This document shows positions 60,201 to 64,000 of a stretch of DNA of 64,000 bases, in pieces. Within the stretch, counting starts at the first letter, position 1. Every line of letters starts with the position of its first letter. This DNA comes from Apostichopus japonicus (taxonomy: Eukaryota; Echinodermata; Holothuroidea; Aspidochirotida; Stichopodidae): the NCBI RefSeq assembly GCF_037975245.1, contig NC_092572.1, positions 4,857,501-4,921,500 of the forward strand. The letters run 5' to 3'. The translations under genes were made by a program, and so were the position numbers. A model generated the notes under the pieces. The model searched no databases and was not told the DNA's origin. It was given only the letters and a program-made list of their open reading frames with translations.

Positions 60201-62347
60201 AATATATCACGTTGTTAACATTGACAAATATGAAGTTCTTCGTTGTTAATTTTCTACAAGCTGCTAAAATGTGTCTCTTTAATTTCGTTCGCTAAGTTGA
60301 AATTGTGATAAGAAACAATCATGAAGTCTTCCAATAGCATAATACAACTTGCCAGTTATTGCTAACGTAATGAGTATGGGTAATGTGATATGAAATGATT
60401 ATAAACTCACTTGTTGGTAAATCTGTTGTGTGGTCATCCGTTATAGTGGTTGTTGTTGTCGTAAGTCCAACGGTAGACGGAACTGAGCTTACTTTCACTA
60501 TATGAGCCGTAGTGGTGATCACATCCGATGTAGACGGTTTCAGCGAAGTAATTCCCTCTTTACCTACGTAGAAAATATGAATAAAAACCAAGCGTGCACA
60601 CTCCAATCAATATCTCCTGGGGCACCACAGTGCACCACACCCCCATGTCCCCGGGTTCCAAGCCCGTATCCCCCGGGGTCCAGCCACATGTATACCCGGG
60701 GGTCCCCGGGGGTCTAGTTACAAACCGATTCACACAACTATATTTACTCACTTGTTGGTAAATCTGTTGTGTGGTCATCCGTTATAGTGGATGTCGTTGT
60801 CGTAAGTCTAACGGTAGACGGAACTGAGCTTACTTTCACTATTTGAGCCGTCGTGGTGATCACATCCGATGTAGACGGTTTAAGCGAAGTAATTCCCTCT
60901 TTACCTGCGCAGAAAATATGAATAAAAACAATACAAAAAATTAATACAAAATTAATTATTATGCTGATCGAATATTTTAAAGTTGAAAGTTTACAGTCTT
61001 GTTCAAGGCCAAGGCCCTCTCACACGACTTCACAACGTAACCCTTGTCATAGGTAACTTGTCAAACCCACACACCAAGCGTGCACAATTCAATCAATCTC
61101 TCCTGGGTACCACATTGCACAACATTCACGTGTCCCCCGGGTACTAACCCCTGTGTCCCCGGGGTCCAGCCACGGGGTCCCCGGGGGTAAAGCCAAAACC
61201 GGCGCACACAGCTATATTAACAAGTTACCTCGCAAGTCCCCATTTATACACCTTGGTGAAGAGAAGCAATGAACATATAGTGCCGTGCCCAAGGACACAA
61301 CGCAATGATCTGGCCAGTCTCGAACCTGCAAGCCTTAGATCACAAGTCCACTGCCTTAACAACTTGACCATAACCCCCCCCCCCTCCCTCCTCTCGTTAT
61401 AAGTAAACTAATCATCTTTACTTGTTTATCTTTTCGAAGTGATTTATCATGACTACAAGTATCTGTCGCGGGTTAGTGGCAGTCGGAAGCCGCAAATAAA
61501 CAAAAAACAATTGACAATTCAGCAAGTTGGGAACGCGAAGTAGCCCAATTAATAGGTAAGGAATAACCACCAGTTGGGAACACGAAGTAGCTCAACTAAT
61601 AGGCAAGGAATAACCACAATTTTGGAACACGAAGTAGTCCAATTGCCGCTTGTTGGTCTCCCCTCTGAGAGTCAGCTCCCTCAAAAAGACATCATTTTAA
61701 CATACTAAACCATACTCTACATTGCTCAATATTACGTAACGCACTTCCCATGCAAACTATATACCAATGAATGCAAATCCCTTACATGGACATGTTTAAT
61801 AATCTTAAATACCTTTGACGTAAACTGACTTGTGACAGTGTCTGACGAAAATGTATTTGTGCCAAATTGTATTTTATCTTAACATGTGCAATCGTTATGA
61901 TATCCATACTTACTTACTATTACTTGGCTATTAACGACACACGATATAACCATGAAGCTACATAGTAACTACTGAACTGTATTCTGGTCTCCATTTTCTT
62001 TATTCTAGGTAATAAAACACATCGTTTTTAAACATTTCGTGGTAGCACTAACTTGTCAAATTGTTTCAGTTTGAAAAATCAGTATCAACTTATTTCAACT
62101 TGAAACTCCCTTGTAATATTATTTCAGCTTGAAACTAGGCCGTCAAAATATGTTAGCTTGTCAAGTATTGATGAATGACGAAAGGTAGACTTACTAGTTA
62201 TCTGCTCTGTTGTATATTCGTTCTTCAAAGTGACTGTCGTTGCCCTGGGTACTTCAGTTGACGCCACTGCGGTTACCTTTGCTATTTGAGGGGTACTATA
62301 AATCACAGATGATGTTGTTGGTCCCAGAGTAGTCCTTTTATCCCAAT
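57240..62347 (-). CDS. C-type lectin with Thr/Ser-rich stalk, 3' part of gene
   Basis: Six exons on the minus strand, all internal junctions in phase 1: 62,195-62,347, 60,752-60,904, 60,411-60,563, 59,785-59,913, 58,932-59,156 and 57,240-57,412 (stop TGA at 57,240-57,242). The first four encode about 196 Thr/Ser/Val-rich residues, like an O-glycosylated mucin stalk. The last two form a complete C-type lectin domain: CAKWTDFGITSYC at its start, the WIG motif (CWIGIED), G-EW, HWIEDEPN with the Ca-site EPN, then DC, YPC and FICER. EPN favours mannose-type sugars in known lectins. The usual WND is YRD here, so Ca-dependent binding is uncertain. The domain is of the long form with an extra N-terminal Cys pair. 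The first listed exon starts in phase 1, so 5' exons, including any signal peptide, lie beyond it and were not found in the window. Confidence 0.8.
60411..60904 (-). repeat. Tandemly duplicated 153 bp stalk exon
   Basis: Exons 60,411-60,563 and 60,752-60,904 are both 153 bp, differ at about seven positions, and have the same splice ends. Parts of the flanking introns are duplicated as well: the GC-rich text with CCCCGGGG words at 60,580-60,720 recurs in diverged form at 61,075-61,200. Exon 62,195-62,347 has the same length (153 bp) and phase and is an older relative. Confidence 0.9.
61221..61372 (-). repeat. tRNA-derived SINE
   Basis: On the minus strand, 61,352-61,370 has a box A-like TGGTCAAGTTGTTAAGGCA and 61,317-61,327 the box B AGGTTCGAGAC. 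The body then continues with GTTGTGTCCTTGGGCA, a word common to tRNA-SINEs of marine deuterostomes, and ends near 61,221. A run of C at 61,374-61,384 lies beyond the head. It sits in an intron of the lectin gene. Confidence 0.75.
61524..61650. repeat. Three tandem copies of a 47 bp unit
   Basis: Three copies of the type TTGGGAACGCGAAGTAGCCC, each followed by AATTAATAGG and AAGGAATAACCAC, lie head to tail; the third is incomplete. Intronic, with no coding role seen. Confidence 0.85.
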
Positions 62348-62769
62348 CTAATGCATGAAAGGAAAATTAGCAACAAACTTCCTTACATTGATCAACTACT
62401 GCTACTTACTGTAAGACTATAATACAAGGCTGCGGTATCTTATGATCAAAGAAAAAAGTCATAATCATATCACAATTTGTAGCATTGAGTTTATCAAAGT
62501 ATGTCTGTAATTTTCAGTTTTAGTTTCAATTATATTCTAAGTTTGATATTTTCTTAATATGAATTTAGGGGTTTCATCTAATTTGTAGGTGTGATGTTGG
62601 TTAAAATATCTCCGTCTCTCCCTCTAGAAAGTTCGTCATCGGAAGATGTAGCGTCATGAATTTTCCTCCCCTTAGTTTTTTCAAGTACACACATTGTCGA
62701 ATTCCTTTGTCAAACAAATTGCCATTTAATATAGCAAGTAGATGATATGGTTATGTAACATCCAGCTTA

Positions 62770-63186
62770 ATATATTAAGCAAGTTACGTACGGTGTGTTT
62801 TGCTTGTAGCATTTGAAATAGTCTAAATAGATGTTAAATAGGGAATACGTCACTTTATGTACCTAAAAATAATTTTACTGAAGACACTTAATTATATGGC
62901 ATAACTTTGTACATGTAGTAGAGTTCTAAAGGAGAAGCAAGGATAAGGAAAGGAGGAATGGAATGATGGTAAAGGTAATATAACTCTCATCATCAAAAAC
63001 ATCCTATCATAAACCAATCGGATCAGGAAAAGCAACATGATTTTTTTCATTTAGAAAAAAACGCATAATGGTCACTATACAAAAACAACTTAATTCTGCA
63101 ACAATGGGTATTCCCTATTTAACATCTATTTAGACTATTTCAAATGCTACAAGCAAAACACACCGTACGTAACTTGCTTAATATAT
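62770..63186. mobile_element. Foldback element with 79 bp perfect inverted repeats
   Basis: 62,770-62,848 and 63,108-63,186 are exact reverse complements over 79 bases (one arm starts ATATATTAAGCAAGTTACGT, the other ends ACGTAACTTGCTTAATATAT). The 259 bp between has no open frame. Perfect arms suggest a young MITE-like or foldback insertion. No clear target-site duplication was seen. Confidence 0.8.
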
Positions 63187-63500
63187 AGCGGCGGGCAGGG
63201 ACGACGTGCTATTTATGATACTCAATGGGATTATTGTTTGTATAGCAGGATATGATATGCTATTCAGATCCCTGATTTATTCCTTATTAGCCATTATAAG
63301 TTAAAACAAATTAACTTTGATTCTGTGTTTGATACTATGCTGTGTTGATTTCTGGGATGTGGGATGCGCTTGATATTTATTAGGTTCATTTTCATAGAAA
63401 ATTTAACTGTTCTAACTTTCAGTAAAATCCTGTAGAAGTTCCAAAAATAGAGTCATGATATGCCAAATAAAAACCAACGTTGATTAAACTTAACTTCTAT

Positions 63501-63503
<3 letters not shown>

Positions 63504-63558
<55 letters not shown>
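63504..63558. repeat. (AT)n(GT)n microsatellite
   Basis: About 45 bases of AT dinucleotide followed by a short GT run. Confidence 0.9.
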
Positions 63559-64000
63559 ATGTCCGTTTTTAATCCTTGATATCAAATATGATTAAATTTT
63601 AACATCTCAGTATATCCATATGACATTGGTAAAGGGGAATCGATACAAGACGTTCGCTACCAGTTACTCAATAATATTCGGAACTTTTGCGTTGTCGCTC
63701 ATGGTCATTGAGTAAGTTACACAACAAGTTATTATGAATTGTTAGTGTTTTTCCCTCTTGAGAGACTGCATAATTACGAAACTCGTATTACGGTGTTTTC
63801 TCAATAAAGAAGCCTATAAAGTCTATGATTCCATAACAAGGTCTTACAATTGACATGTTGTAGGATAAGGCTTTGAAATGTCACGATGTGTATATAATAT
63901 TTGATTAGAATTATATATAATATAAATATTCTCATAGTATCGGAGTCGTTGTCAGAAATTGAGAGTTCCTATTATATATTATCAACAAGGTGATGTGTTA

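Larger units (their letters stand above)
62348..64000. other. 5' intron of lectin gene, no exon found
   Basis: A further 5' exon must exist because the exon ending at 62,347 starts in phase 1, but none with a good donor was found on the minus strand up to the window end. The stretch contains the inverted repeat at 62,770-63,186 and an AT microsatellite at 63,504-63,548. Confidence 0.45.

Overview
This is animal nuclear DNA: AT-rich, with GT-AG introns of about 0.3 to 2 kb, tRNA-derived SINEs, a decayed LINE, foldback elements and long AT microsatellites. An echinoderm, perhaps a sea cucumber, is my best guess. That is inference from the gene types (death-fold NLR, TRIM-like propeller protein, C-type lectin with mucin-like exons) and from the repeats; no marker in the window proves it.

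Layout. 1-9,655 holds no convincing gene, only repeats, including a minus-strand tRNA-SINE near 5.4 kb. 9,656-12,101 (+) is the 3' end of a TRIM-like gene: a short helical exon spliced in phase to a six-bladed propeller exon. 14,978-31,570 (+) is the main gene. I rebuilt 16 coding exons whose phases all match, giving an uninterrupted 1,378-codon frame: DED-like, DED-like, NACHT, linker, ZU5, UPA, linker, death domain. 32-44 kb is repeat-rich, with a broken LINE at 41-42 kb. 44,342-51,815 (+) is a three-exon gene with a signal peptide and 17 copies of a 28-residue Ser/Gly/Asn/Asp repeat, frameshifted in copy 6. 52-57 kb is repeats with nested inverted repeats. 57,240-62,347 (-) is the 3' part of a C-type lectin gene with four Thr/Ser-rich exons, two of them a recent tandem duplicate; its 5' end is not in the window.

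The most interesting find is the 15-31.6 kb gene. ZU5 followed by UPA makes the FIIND module, which in vertebrate NLRP1, CARD8 and PIDD1 cuts itself before a serine. Here that module sits between a NACHT ATPase and a C-terminal death domain, and the UPA start carries an SFSW motif where FIIND proteins self-cleave. This is an NLRP1-like layout (death-fold, NACHT, FIIND, death-fold) built with DED and death domains instead of PYD and CARD, and with no LRRs visible. Self-cleavage would give a roughly 1,031-residue sensor half and a roughly 347-residue UPA-death domain half. I do not know of a described invertebrate protein of this kind, but I could not search.

The TRIM-like, NLR and lectin genes are all of families used in innate immunity, so the window may be part of an immune gene neighbourhood; no sequence evidence shows that they act together.
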